Source: MKRK01 sp001896915
Lineage (GTDB): Bacteria; Bacillota; Clostridia; Oscillospirales; Acutalibacteraceae
Direction: 5' to 3'
DNA: 5,378 nucleotides
NCBI GenBank assembly: GCA_937973935.1
Contig: CALJJF010000194.1
Coordinates: forward strand, 1 to 5,378
Part shown: positions 1-5,378 of the stretch, piece by piece
Layout: each line of letters opens with the position of its first letter
How positions within the stretch are numbered: the first letter of the stretch is position 1
Notes under the pieces: generated by a model
Told to the model about the DNA's origin: nothing
Databases searched by the model: none
What the model saw: only the letters and a program-made list of their open reading frames with translations
Translations under genes and position numbers: made by a program

Positions 1-533
1 GCCAAAATGCCGAACAACACGCCGATGACACCGGGATTAAACAGCATTTTCACTCGTGAGACCTTTTCATCCGTTTTGAACAGTGCCCTGCCCACTGTCC
101 AGTTGAAGACGTTGACCATGATCACATAGATACTGACATACAGAACGCCCTCACTGTCAAGGACAGCCTGTGCCAAAGGTAGCGCCATGAAGGCCGCATT
201 GCTGATCATGGAGCCGAACCGGTATACCACCTGCTTATGATAGGGTTTCACCCGATAAAAAAGAAAGCCTGCCAAAAAACCCGCCAGGTGAGACAAAAGT
301 GCAAGCGCGCCTGCAAGCAGCAGGTTTTGGATGTATTTCATATTAAAATCAACACGCAAAAACGCATTGACAATCACACAAGGTGTTACCACATTGAATA
401 CAAGGGAAGTTAGCTCCTTCACCGTCACCCCGGATAGCTTTCCACGCCTTGTGAGAACATAACCGAGAAGCATCAGAACCGCCATGATGATGACCTGTAT
501 AAAAATTGTCTGTCCGTATTGAAATACGCGCAT
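1..533 (-). CDS. AEC-family (auxin efflux carrier-like) permease, N-terminal part
   Basis: This is the first 177 residues of an integral membrane transporter; the frame stays open to the window edge, so the C-terminus is missing. Family members are usually about 300-320 residues with ten helices in two halves, so a little over half is present. Hydrophobic segments lie near residues 8-27, 42-58, 69-93, 106-124 and 129-150, with a sixth starting near 165. Family-like motifs are a TPCVIVNAF stretch (50-58), SNAAFMALPL (111-120), and NPGVIGVLFG (166-175), which in this family opens the second half. The ATG at 531-533 is preceded by an AGGGAG ribosome site and fits the usual AEC N-terminus. AEC proteins export or exchange small organic anions such as malate or other carboxylates, but the substrate cannot be read here. 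It is transcribed divergently from the tetR gene. The family call is firm; the specific function is unknown. Confidence 0.88.
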   Translation of the reverse strand, partial: MRVFQYGQTIFIQVIIMAVLMLLGYVLTRRGKLSGVTVKELTSLVFNVVTPCVIVNAFLRVDFNMKYIQNLLLAGALALLSHLAGFLAGFLFYRVKPYHKQVVYRFGSMISNAAFMALPLAQAVLDSEGVLYVSIYVIMVNVFNWTVGRALFKTDEKVSRVKMLFNPGVIGVLFGIL

Positions 534-568
534 ATTATTCTCCCTGCTGTTTCAGAATGATAGCTTTC

Positions 569-597
569 ATTATAAAGGAAACCACCCCGTTTTTCAA
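569..597 (-). promoter_or_regulatory. sigma-A promoter for the AEC permease
   Basis: Read on the minus strand, TTGAAA (592-597) is followed by exactly 17 nt and a perfect TATAAT (569-574). This predicts a transcript start near 562 and a short leader of about 29 nt before the ATG at 533. It is the best promoter on this strand in the gap. Confidence 0.8.
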
Positions 598-619
598 CGT
601 ATATCTTTATATAAAAACC

Positions 620-631
620 AAAGATTTCTTT
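620..631. repeat. Short AT-rich dyad upstream of the AEC promoter
   Basis: AAAGA-TT-TCTTT is a perfect short inverted repeat centred about 63 nt upstream of the predicted AEC transcript start. That is a position where activators often bind. Arms of only five bases in AT-rich DNA can arise by chance, so this is a weak candidate operator. Confidence 0.2.
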
Positions 632-687
632 TGCAGTTTTCGGTTATAATGATGAGGTCCTCCATGGTATTGTGCGAAGTGTTCGGT

Positions 688-711
688 ATATTTTAAAATT
701 GACTAAAATAT
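688..711. promoter_or_regulatory. AT-rich inverted repeat over the tetR -35 box (candidate operator)
   Basis: ATATTTT-N10-AAAATAT forms a perfect 7-bp inverted repeat whose spacer holds the TTGACT -35 box of the tetR promoter. A protein bound here would block RNA polymerase, which would fit autorepression by the TetR product. The arms are AT only, so chance is a real alternative. The sequence does not match the inverted repeat in front of the YhgE/Pip gene. Confidence 0.3.
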
Positions 712-727
712 CCTGTAAGTATATAAT
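699..727 (+). promoter_or_regulatory. sigma-A promoter for the tetR gene
   Basis: TTGACT (699-704), a 17-nt spacer and a perfect TATAAT (722-727) make a near-consensus vegetative promoter. The predicted start is near 734, which leaves a leader of about 100 nt before the chosen ATG at 834. A strong core promoter on a regulator gene suggests that expression is held down by another layer, such as autoregulation. Confidence 0.8.
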
Positions 728-733
728 AAGGAA

Positions 734-833
734 ATAAGCTTGGCTGCACTGAATGATGGGGGATCCTTGCGCCTCCTGGGTACAACCGGCACCCCGTCCT
801 GTATCCCAACCACAACGAAAGGATGACCACATT
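734..833 (+). other. Long 5' leader of tetR, possibly structured
   Basis: About 100 nt lie between the predicted transcript start and the ATG. The stretch from about 758 to 810 is richer in G and C than its surroundings and could fold weakly. GGGT (778-781) can pair with ACCC (791-794), inside an outer GGGAT (760-764) with ATCCC (803-807). No known riboswitch or T-box signature was recognised, and no T-run terminator is present inside the leader. Confidence 0.25.
818..823 (+). promoter_or_regulatory. Ribosome binding site that decides the tetR start
   Basis: AAAGGA lies 10 nt before the ATG at 834. The in-frame ATGs at 753 and 756 have no such site and would add a Trp/Pro-rich segment of 27 residues that is not typical of TetR N-termini. 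Confidence 0.7.
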
Positions 834-1412
834 ATGTCCGAATCTCTGATTACCAAAAAAGCTTTGTCCTCAGGCTTAAAAAACCTGATGAAGCATACAG
901 GCTTTGATAAAATAACAATTGCCGGTATTACAAAACAATGCGGACTGAACCGCCAGACCTTCTATTACCATTTTCAGGATAAGTATGAACTCCTAAACTG
1001 GATTTGCTACAACGAGGTAATCCTCCCTCTTTCCGAAAACCTGACCTTTGACACCTGGGGCGACCGTATTCTGACTATGCTGACAACCATGAAAAATGAG
1101 TCTTATTTTTACATCAATACTTTGAAATCATCCGGCGCCAATGAATTCGAGCAGTATTTGCTGTCCTTTGCCAAAGGTTTTTTTGCAGAAATCATTGAAA
1201 AGCTGGATTTGAACCACAGTGTGTCCAAAGAAAATGTGGACTTTATTGCTCAATTTTATTCCTTTGGTGTTGTGGGCGTAATCGTCAGCTGGGCAAAAAC
1301 AGAAATGACGGCAACGCCAGAAAGCTTAACGGAAAAAGTGAAAGCACTGGTAAATGACAGCAAAATGTTTGCGGTAAAACGCTATCTGGACGGAATCAGC
1401 ACATCAACATAA
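834..1412 (+). CDS. TetR/AcrR-family transcriptional regulator, DhaS-like
   Basis: This is a 192-residue protein, a normal TetR length. The N-terminal helix-turn-helix covers about residues 6-50: the helix ending in GFDKITIAGI is followed by the recognition helix, with the typical NRQTFYYHFQDKYELL stretch (39-54). The C-terminal part is an all-helical ligand and dimer domain; its FYSFGVVGVIVSWAK segment (141-155) is typical of the TetR_C type found in DhaS-like regulators and in regulators beside YhgE/Pip genes. DhaS itself is known as an activator of dihydroxyacetone kinase genes, so an activating role is possible as well as repression. No dha genes are visible here. The nearest target is the YhgE/Pip gene 208 bp downstream. 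The ligand is unknown. The start at 834 was chosen for its ribosome site and because it gives a standard N-terminus. Confidence 0.9.
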   Translation: MSESLITKKALSSGLKNLMKHTGFDKITIAGITKQCGLNRQTFYYHFQDKYELLNWICYNEVILPLSENLTFDTWGDRILTMLTTMKNESYFYINTLKSSGANEFEQYLLSFAKGFFAEIIEKLDLNHSVSKENVDFIAQFYSFGVVGVIVSWAKTEMTATPESLTEKVKALVNDSKMFAVKRYLDGISTST

Positions 1413-1490
1413 GAAGCCCTCAAAATCTGCACAAAACCAACCTTTTTGCTGAAAAAGTTTTTATTTAAATTTTCTATAGACAAAATACTG

Positions 1491-1520
1491 AAACTGTCGT
1501 AAATCACGACAGTTTTTCTT
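1491..1520 (+). terminator. Intrinsic terminator after tetR
   Basis: AAACTGTCGT (1491-1500) pairs perfectly with ACGACAGTTT (1506-1515) around a 5-nt loop and runs into TTTTTCTT. It sits 78 nt past the tetR stop and separates tetR transcription from the YhgE/Pip gene. Confidence 0.88.
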
Positions 1521-1521
1521 G

Positions 1522-1542
1522 TTTGTCACGAGTTTTGACAAA
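1522..1542. promoter_or_regulatory. Perfect inverted repeat, candidate operator for YhgE/Pip gene
   Basis: TTTGTCA-N7-TGACAAA has perfect 7-bp arms and a 21-bp length that suits a TetR dimer. It lies directly after the tetR terminator. Its centre (1532) is about 62 nt upstream of the start predicted from the extended -10 box at 1582-1587, a position that suits an activator. The right arm also contains a consensus TTGACA (1535-1540); if that is used as a -35 box the site would suit a repressor, but no good -10 lies at the right distance from it. Binding by the adjacent TetR protein is an inference. Confidence 0.5.
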
Positions 1543-1558
1543 GGGCGCCAAGCGTCTA

Positions 1559-1587
1559 ATTACAGGTATCCTGAGGGGTGCTATACT
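1559..1587 (+). promoter_or_regulatory. Extended -10 promoter for YhgE/Pip gene
   Basis: TGCTATACT (1579-1587) is an extended -10 element. A weak -35, ATTACA (1559-1564), lies 17 nt upstream. The predicted start is near 1594 with a leader of about 27 nt. A poor -35 with a good -10 is common at activated promoters. Confidence 0.6.
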
Positions 1588-1604
1588 ATATTTCATCAAA
1601 TCCG

Positions 1605-1610
1605 AAGGAG
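1605..1610 (+). promoter_or_regulatory. Ribosome binding site that decides the YhgE/Pip start
   Basis: AAGGAG lies 10 nt before the ATG at 1621. The frame is open back to an ATG at 1519, but that codon sits inside the terminator T-run, upstream of the promoter, and has no ribosome site. Confidence 0.85.
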
Positions 1611-1620
1611 ATATACGAGT

Positions 1621-3729
1621 ATGCACAAAAGACCAAAAAGAAAATTGATCATACAGATTTCCGTCATTCTGGGAGTCATTATTCTCCCGCTGTTGTACAG
1701 CTATTTTTACCTCGGCGCATTCTGGGATCCATATTCTACGCTGAATACCCTGCCGGTTGCTGTAGTGAACAACGACAAAGGAACGGTTATTCATGATACA
1801 AAACGCAATCTGGGTGAAGAAATGTGGAATGAATTAAACAAAGACAAAACTTTAAAATTCATTAAAACGGATGAAACAGATGCCACCAACGGAACAAAGA
1901 ACAACAAATATTATGCAATGATTGTTGTCCCTTCTGATTTCTCCGCCAATATTGCCTCCTCTTCCCAACAAAACAAGCAAACAGCAAGCATTCTGTTTTC
2001 TGCAAACGAAAAGCGCAATTTCTTGGCCAGCCAGATATTAAGTAAGGCTACCCTGCAAATCGAAGAAAAGCTGCGTGGCAATGTAAATAAGGAGATCACT
2101 GCAAATTTATCCGATGAGTTGCGGGAAACACCGGCAAAATTAACGGAACTGCATGACGGCATGGCTCAGCTGCATGACGGATCATCGAAGTTAGAGGACG
2201 GCGCCGAAAAAGTGAAAACCGGTTCCGGAAAGCTAAGCCAAGGCACAGCGGACCTTCTGCAAGGGACAAATGAATTTTCTTCAAAATTCAACACTTATAA
2301 AAACGGCATCACCGACGCAAAAACCGGAATCGGCAGTCTCTCAACAGGTGCCGACAGTCTCGACAACGGGATTGACACACTTCTGATGGGTGCTACCGCT
2401 CTGGAGAGTTCTACAAAAAGCCTGACAGAGCTGCAGGCAGGCGCAAAAACTTTGTCTGACAATGCTTCCTTTTTCAATGCCAATATGACCACCTATACCA
2501 CCGGCGTCAGTGCCTTGATTGATAATGCAACCCAAACCCAGAGCTTTCTGACGGCATATGTAGCGGCAAATCCATCCTTGATGGAGGATCCGAAATTCGC
2601 CGGATTTATCACCAAAATGTCCGACCCGGCCTTACAAAATAATATCAAAGCCTTATCAGAGGCAACCGAAACGCTCAAAGATGCTTCTTCAAAAATATCC
2701 GGCGGCTTATCACAGCTATCCGGCAGCACACAAAGTCTGCCGCAATTGCAGGCGGCCATTGGTCAGATCAAGCAGGGCTTAATCCAAGCAAAAACAGGTT
2801 CATCACAGCTGAGTGACGGCGCCGGAAAGCTAAATACAGGTATGACCGCCATATCTCAGGCCACCGAACAGCTGAGTAAGGGGTCGCAAGACATCAAAAA
2901 CGGTGCCGCCGCCGCAAACAACGGTGCAACCTCACTGAAGAACGGCACCTCAGACTTAGCCGCCGGCGCCAAAGTTTTGAAGGACGGGTTCAAGGATGCC
3001 AATGACGGAGTGGCAAGCTCTATTATCACCGCCAAAGAAAAGCTGAAAAATCTTGACGGACTGGACTCCTATGCCGGCGAGCCGGTTGCAATCAAAACAG
3101 AGAGCATCAACCCCGTCCCCAATTACGGCACCGCATTTTCACCCTATTTTCTTTCCCTGTCCTTATGGGTGGGCGCAATCATCATCTTTGTGGGTATCTT
3201 TTTGGATTCCGACAATAAATTCAGGGTCCTTTCCAAAAACGCTGAAAACAAGGTTTTGCGCACCTTTTTATACCTACTGATCGGCTTTGTTCAAGCAATT
3301 GTTCTGGCGATCGTATTAAAGCTCTGCCTCGGTCTCCGGGTAAACAACCCTTGGTTGTTTTTGTTGTCCTGTTGTTTGGTTTCTGCGGTATTCATCTCTA
3401 TTGTTCAATTTTTTATGGTGTTTTTGCAGGATGCAGGTAAATTTTTATCATTGCTTCTGCTGATTCTCCAGCTTACATCTTGCGGCGGCACCTTTCCCAT
3501 GGAAACCGTCCCGAAGTTCTTCAATGTCCTATACCCCTTTATGCCCATGACCTATTCAGTCAATTTGTTCAAAGAAGCCATTAGCGGCAGCGATTCCTCG
3601 GCGGTTCTGTCAAATGTCTTGATTTTAAGTGCCATCCTGTTGGTCTTTACAGCAATCACCATTGTAATGGCAAAACTGAGAAGCAACAAAGCCGGCACCG
3701 TTTCATTGATTGCGATTCCGGAGAGTTAA
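1621..3729 (+). CDS. YhgE/Pip-family membrane protein (ABC-2-like permease fold)
   Basis: This is a 702-residue membrane protein. A basic N-terminus (MHKRPKRK) and one helix (about 9-31) lead into the family motif PVAVVNNDKGT (45-55). A large extracytoplasmic region follows to about residue 505. It is rich in heptad-like LxxGxxxL repeats at about 176-220 and 397-463, predicted to form long coiled coils. The family motif NYGTAFSPYFLSLSLWVGA (501-519) opens the C-terminal membrane domain, with helices near 508-529, 546-570, 576-602, 605-625 and 663-685. That domain resembles ABC-2 permeases, but no ATPase gene is adjacent. Family members include the lactococcal phage infection protein Pip and Bacillus YhgE, and YueB (phage SPP1 receptor, type VII secretion) is related in architecture. 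Proposed roles are export or cell-surface functions, and serving as a phage receptor. The actual function here is not known. It appears monocistronic, with its own promoter and a following hairpin, and is probably controlled by the adjacent TetR protein. Confidence 0.9.
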   Translation: MHKRPKRKLIIQISVILGVIILPLLYSYFYLGAFWDPYSTLNTLPVAVVNNDKGTVIHDTKRNLGEEMWNELNKDKTLKFIKTDETDATNGTKNNKYYAMIVVPSDFSANIASSSQQNKQTASILFSANEKRNFLASQILSKATLQIEEKLRGNVNKEITANLSDELRETPAKLTELHDGMAQLHDGSSKLEDGAEKVKTGSGKLSQGTADLLQGTNEFSSKFNTYKNGITDAKTGIGSLSTGADSLDNGIDTLLMGATALESSTKSLTELQAGAKTLSDNASFFNANMTTYTTGVSALIDNATQTQSFLTAYVAANPSLMEDPKFAGFITKMSDPALQNNIKALSEATETLKDASSKISGGLSQLSGSTQSLPQLQAAIGQIKQGLIQAKTGSSQLSDGAGKLNTGMTAISQATEQLSKGSQDIKNGAAAANNGATSLKNGTSDLAAGAKVLKDGFKDANDGVASSIITAKEKLKNLDGLDSYAGEPVAIKTESINPVPNYGTAFSPYFLSLSLWVGAIIIFVGIFLDSDNKFRVLSKNAENKVLRTFLYLLIGFVQAIVLAIVLKLCLGLRVNNPWLFLLSCCLVSAVFISIVQFFMVFLQDAGKFLSLLLLILQLTSCGGTFPMETVPKFFNVLYPFMPMTYSVNLFKEAISGSDSSAVLSNVLILSAILLVFTAITIVMAKLRSNKAGTVSLIAIPES

Positions 3730-3732
3730 TAC

Positions 3733-3822
3733 GAATCGCAATTATGAAAGCCGATAAAATAGAGCAATGCATTCTTTAAGAAGAATGCGTTATGAGCGAT
3801 AATTTTAGCGATTCTTTTATTT
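3733..3822 (+). terminator. Nested hairpin, likely terminator of YhgE/Pip gene
   Basis: An outer stem pairs GAATCGC (3733-3739) with GCGATTC (3808-3814), extended by AATTAT with ATAATT across a small bulge, and is followed by TTTTATTT (3815-3822). Inside it sits a perfect 8-bp hairpin, GCATTCTT (3769-3776) with AAGAATGC (3781-3788). The outer stem begins only 3 nt after the stop codon. The T-run position supports termination on the plus strand; the long enclosed segment is unusual for a simple terminator. Confidence 0.5.
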
Positions 3823-3868
3823 GAGATTAGTATAACATAACACATAGCTCTGTTCAGTATAATACAAT

Positions 3869-3904
3869 AATGAGACCTGTTTGGTGATCCAAACAGGTCT
3901 CATT
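3869..3904. terminator. 16-bp perfect hairpin between convergent genes
   Basis: AATGAGACCTGTTTGG (3869-3884) pairs without mismatch with 3889-3904 around a TGAT loop. There is no T-run after it on the plus strand. On the minus strand it is followed by ATTGTATTAT, which is only moderately T-rich. Its place between convergent genes suggests a bidirectional or backup terminator, or an RNA 3'-end stabiliser. A dispersed repeat unit is another possibility. Confidence 0.5.
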
Positions 3905-3948
3905 GATAGATAGACACATACACGAACGCCTGCAAAATCCGAACCAGT

Positions 3949-3992
3949 AAAAACCCGGTGATCGGTTATGCCGGCGCGTGGTACCGATCCGG
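3949..3992 (-). terminator. Candidate terminator of the LysR gene
   Basis: On the minus strand GATCGGT (3983-3989) pairs with ACCGATC (3960-3966). The stem is extended by three G-C pairs across a 2-nt bulge, and a TTTTT run (3949-3953) follows. It lies about 30 nt past the LysR stop. The 16-nt loop and the bulge make it less clean than the tetR terminator. Confidence 0.45.
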
Positions 3993-4022
3993 TGTACACT
4001 TTATTTCCTTCGCCGTTTTCTG

Positions 4023-4943
4023 TTATGACAATAAGCTGAGTCCGTTTTGAACGATGACGTTTTTCAGCTCGTCAATATATATTTCGCCAAGCTTACTCAA
4101 GGAGGCGTTTTTATGGGAGAGCCAGCCCACACATATGGTCTCGTCCACCTTCAGAGGGACCGAAACGATGTCCGTACCGTTCAGCTCAGTGCTGATGATG
4201 CCTGTTGAAATCGTGTATCCATTCAGTCCGATCAATAAATTGAACAGGGTGGCTCGGTCGCTGACAAAAATACTTTTTTTGCGAAATACGGTACTTAATA
4301 TTTCTTCAAAAAAATAAAAGGAATTGTGTTCGCCCTGCTCAAATGCCAGGCAGGGATAGGGAGACAGATCTTCCGACGTAACAAATTCACGACTTGCCAA
4401 TGGGTTTTTGGTGCTGATGAAAATATGTGGTTCGGCTTGAAACAATGGATGGAATACCAACCCACTTTCCTGAAACAGCTTTTCCAGCACCTTTTTATTG
4501 AACGAGCTTTCATACAAAATTCCAATCTCACTGCGCAAGCTTTTGATGTCCTCCAGAATTTCATAGGTTCTGGTTTCCCGCAGGGTAAATTCATATTCTT
4601 CATAGCTGTATTGCTTGATCAAATTCACAAAGGCATTGACCGAAAACGAATAATGTTGGGTCGAAACAGAAAAATGACGCCTCACATTCTTGTGCAGATA
4701 CCGCTGTTCGAGCAATCCGGCCTGCTCTGTCACCTGACGTGCATAACCGAGAAACTCTGTTCCCTCTGTGGAAAGCATAATGCCCTTGTTGGTACGTAAA
4801 AAGATTTTGATACCCACTTCATTTTCAAGCTCGCTGACCGCATTGGATAAGCTGGGCTGAGAAACAAACAGGCGTTTTGCCGCTTCGCTCATGGAACCAC
4901 TGTTTACGATTTCAACAATATATTTCAGCTGTTGCAGCGTCAT
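4023..4943 (-). CDS. LysR-type transcriptional regulator
   Basis: The protein is 306 residues, the usual length for the family. The N-terminal winged helix-turn-helix is canonical: MTLQQLKYIVEI at the start, then SMSEAAKRLFVSQPSLSNAV (17-36) with the recognition helix, and ELENEVGIKIFLRTNKGIMLSTEG (39-62) ending in the wing. A linker helix follows, and about residues 90-295 form the two-lobed effector domain that resembles periplasmic binding proteins. The effector is not readable. The ATG at 4941-4943 has a GGAGG site 7 nt upstream. The gene lies 65 nt downstream of metE on the same strand. No clear terminator separates them, so read-through is possible besides its own promoter. LysR proteins such as MetR and CysB govern methionine and sulfur genes, so a link to metE is reasonable but unproven; metE is usually found divergent from metR, not upstream of it as here. 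Confidence 0.93.
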   Translation of the reverse strand: MTLQQLKYIVEIVNSGSMSEAAKRLFVSQPSLSNAVSELENEVGIKIFLRTNKGIMLSTEGTEFLGYARQVTEQAGLLEQRYLHKNVRRHFSVSTQHYSFSVNAFVNLIKQYSYEEYEFTLRETRTYEILEDIKSLRSEIGILYESSFNKKVLEKLFQESGLVFHPLFQAEPHIFISTKNPLASREFVTSEDLSPYPCLAFEQGEHNSFYFFEEILSTVFRKKSIFVSDRATLFNLLIGLNGYTISTGIISTELNGTDIVSVPLKVDETICVGWLSHKNASLSKLGEIYIDELKNVIVQNGLSLLS

Positions 4944-4951
4944 GTTCTTCC

Positions 4952-4955
4952 CTCC
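4952..4955 (-). promoter_or_regulatory. Ribosome binding site of the LysR gene
   Basis: The minus strand reads GGGAGGGAAGAAC just before the ATG, with the GGAGG core about 7 nt away. This strongly supports the start at 4943. Confidence 0.75.
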
Positions 4956-4966
4956 CGTTTTTTATC

Positions 4967-4982
4967 ATACTATGCTCAGTAT
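4967..4982. promoter_or_regulatory. Inverted repeat over the LysR -10 box
   Basis: ATACT-N6-AGTAT has perfect 5-bp arms, and one arm is part of the TATACT -10 box. This is a plausible site for negative autoregulation, which is common in LysR genes. The spacing is not the exact T-N11-A pattern of classic LysR boxes, so it is a weak call. Confidence 0.3.
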
Positions 4983-5005
4983 ATCACAGTTTTTTTTCGT
5001 TACAA
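4978..5005 (-). promoter_or_regulatory. Candidate promoter of the LysR gene
   Basis: On the minus strand TTGTAA (5000-5005), a 16-nt spacer and TATACT (4978-4983) preceded by TG at the extended -10 position form a fair promoter. Its -35 box lies immediately after the metE stop codon. The predicted leader is about 28 nt. Confidence 0.5.
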
Positions 5006-5008
5006 GCA

Positions 5009-5378
5009 CTATTTCGGGATTTGGGTTCTGATTTTCATTGCCGCTTTACCCATGTTTTCAAGACTGGGGCGGATTTCTGCTTCCCCTCTGGTTTTCAGTC
5101 CGCAGTCGGGATTGACCCATAGCTTTTCCGGGTTCACTGTGCCGCCTTCAAGAATTTTTAAAAGCGCTTGTTCCATCTCCTGTTGTGACGGGATACGAGG
5201 CGAATGGATGTCATAAACACCCGGTCCCACCTGTGTTATAAAACCGGTCAGCGCATTCAGAATAGTAAGCCCGGATCGGGACGCTTCAAAAGAAATCACA
5301 TCCGCATCCATCCGATCGATTTCCTGAATGATCTCACCAAATTCACTGTAGCACATATGGGTGTGGATCTGTGTTTCC
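5009..5378 (-). CDS. metE: Cobalamin-independent methionine synthase, C-terminal end
   Basis: This is the last 122 residues of 5-methyltetrahydropteroyltriglutamate-homocysteine methyltransferase, which transfers a methyl group from methyl-tetrahydrofolate-polyglutamate directly to homocysteine in the last step of methionine synthesis in the cytoplasm. The frame is open to the right edge, so most of the roughly 750-residue enzyme is outside the window. Seen here are IHTHMCYSEF (fragment residues 4-13), VISFEASRSG, VGPGVYDIHSPRIPS and LWVNPDCGLKTRG, all characteristic of the MetE catalytic domain. The zinc ligands, equivalent to His641, Cys643, Glu665 and Cys726 of the E. coli enzyme, are all present (HMC, FEAS, PDCG). 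The protein ends about 24 residues after the PDCGLKTRG motif, as expected for full-length MetE. The stop is TAG. The ATG at 5356 is internal (the Met of HMC), not a start. Confidence 0.95.
   Translation of the reverse strand, partial: ETQIHTHMCYSEFGEIIQEIDRMDADVISFEASRSGLTILNALTGFITQVGPGVYDIHSPRIPSQQEMEQALLKILEGGTVNPEKLWVNPDCGLKTRGEAEIRPSLENMGKAAMKIRTQIPK

Noticed and set aside
645..650. A plus-strand TATAAT upstream of tetR
   Set aside because: No acceptable -35 box at 16-18 nt; the promoter at 699-727 is far better.
594..665. A 23-codon minus-strand reading frame upstream of the AEC permease
   Set aside because: It has no ribosome site before its ATG, overlaps the -35 box of the AEC promoter, and is short enough to be chance.
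753..833. N-terminal extension of the TetR protein from the ATG at 753
   Set aside because: There is no ribosome site before it, and the added 27 residues are Pro/Trp-rich and unlike TetR N-termini, whereas the ATG at 834 has AAAGGA at good spacing.
1442..1457. CTTTTT-GCTG-AAAAAG hairpin followed by T residues after tetR
   Set aside because: The stem is only 6 bp with a single G-C pair, so it is likely too weak; the GC-richer hairpin at 1491-1515 is the better terminator.
1604..1616. Similarity of GAAGGAGATATAC to the ribosome site of common expression vectors
   Set aside because: It is a short match made of the generic AAGGAG core plus AT-rich bases, and the surrounding sequence is natural intergenic DNA.
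1519..1620. Longer YhgE/Pip start at 1519
   Set aside because: It lies in the terminator T-run and upstream of the likely promoter; the ATG at 1621 has AAGGAG and gives the standard basic N-terminus.
3858..3863. A plus-strand TATAAT before the 16-bp hairpin, suggesting a small RNA
   Set aside because: No acceptable -35 box, and the start would fall at the base of the hairpin with no terminator T-run after it.
3817..3999. A 60-codon minus-strand frame after the LysR gene
   Set aside because: It starts with GTG, lacks a ribosome site, and runs through the hairpins at 3869-3904 and 3960-3989; no family resemblance was recognised.

Overview
The window reads as chromosomal DNA of a low-to-moderate GC Firmicute, most likely a clostridial lineage. 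The evidence is the strong AGGAGG-type ribosome sites, near-consensus sigma-A promoters, intrinsic terminators, and a YhgE/Pip-type membrane protein next to a DhaS-like TetR regulator. No phage, transposon, CRISPR, rRNA or tRNA was seen. Species cannot be named from the sequence alone.

Layout. Positions 1-533 (minus) hold the N-terminal part of an AEC-family (auxin efflux carrier-like) permease that runs off the left edge. Positions 534-833 are a divergent intergenic region with one well-formed promoter on each strand and a leader of about 100 nt before the next gene. Positions 834-1412 (plus) encode a TetR/AcrR-family regulator with a TetR_C-type ligand domain. A strong intrinsic terminator (1491-1520) closes it. 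It is followed at once by a perfect inverted repeat (1522-1542) and an extended -10 promoter that serves the next gene. Positions 1621-3729 (plus) encode a 702-residue YhgE/Pip-family membrane protein. Positions 3730-4022 are a convergent intergenic region rich in hairpins. Positions 4023-4943 (minus) encode a LysR-type regulator. Positions 5009-5378 (minus) are the C-terminal end of cobalamin-independent methionine synthase (metE), which runs off the right edge.

How the genes may work together. The TetR and YhgE/Pip genes look like a regulator-target pair. They are adjacent and co-oriented but separated by a terminator, so the membrane protein appears to have its own regulated promoter. The LysR gene lies 65 nt downstream of metE on the same strand and has its own candidate promoter. 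It may be partly co-transcribed with metE and might respond to sulfur or methionine metabolism, but that rests on position only. The AEC permease is divergent from tetR and could share regulatory DNA with it.

I did not find a convincing undescribed system. The most testable signals are the inverted repeat upstream of the YhgE/Pip gene, the AT-rich dyad over the tetR -35 box, the 16-bp perfect hairpin between the convergent genes, and the structured-looking tetR leader.
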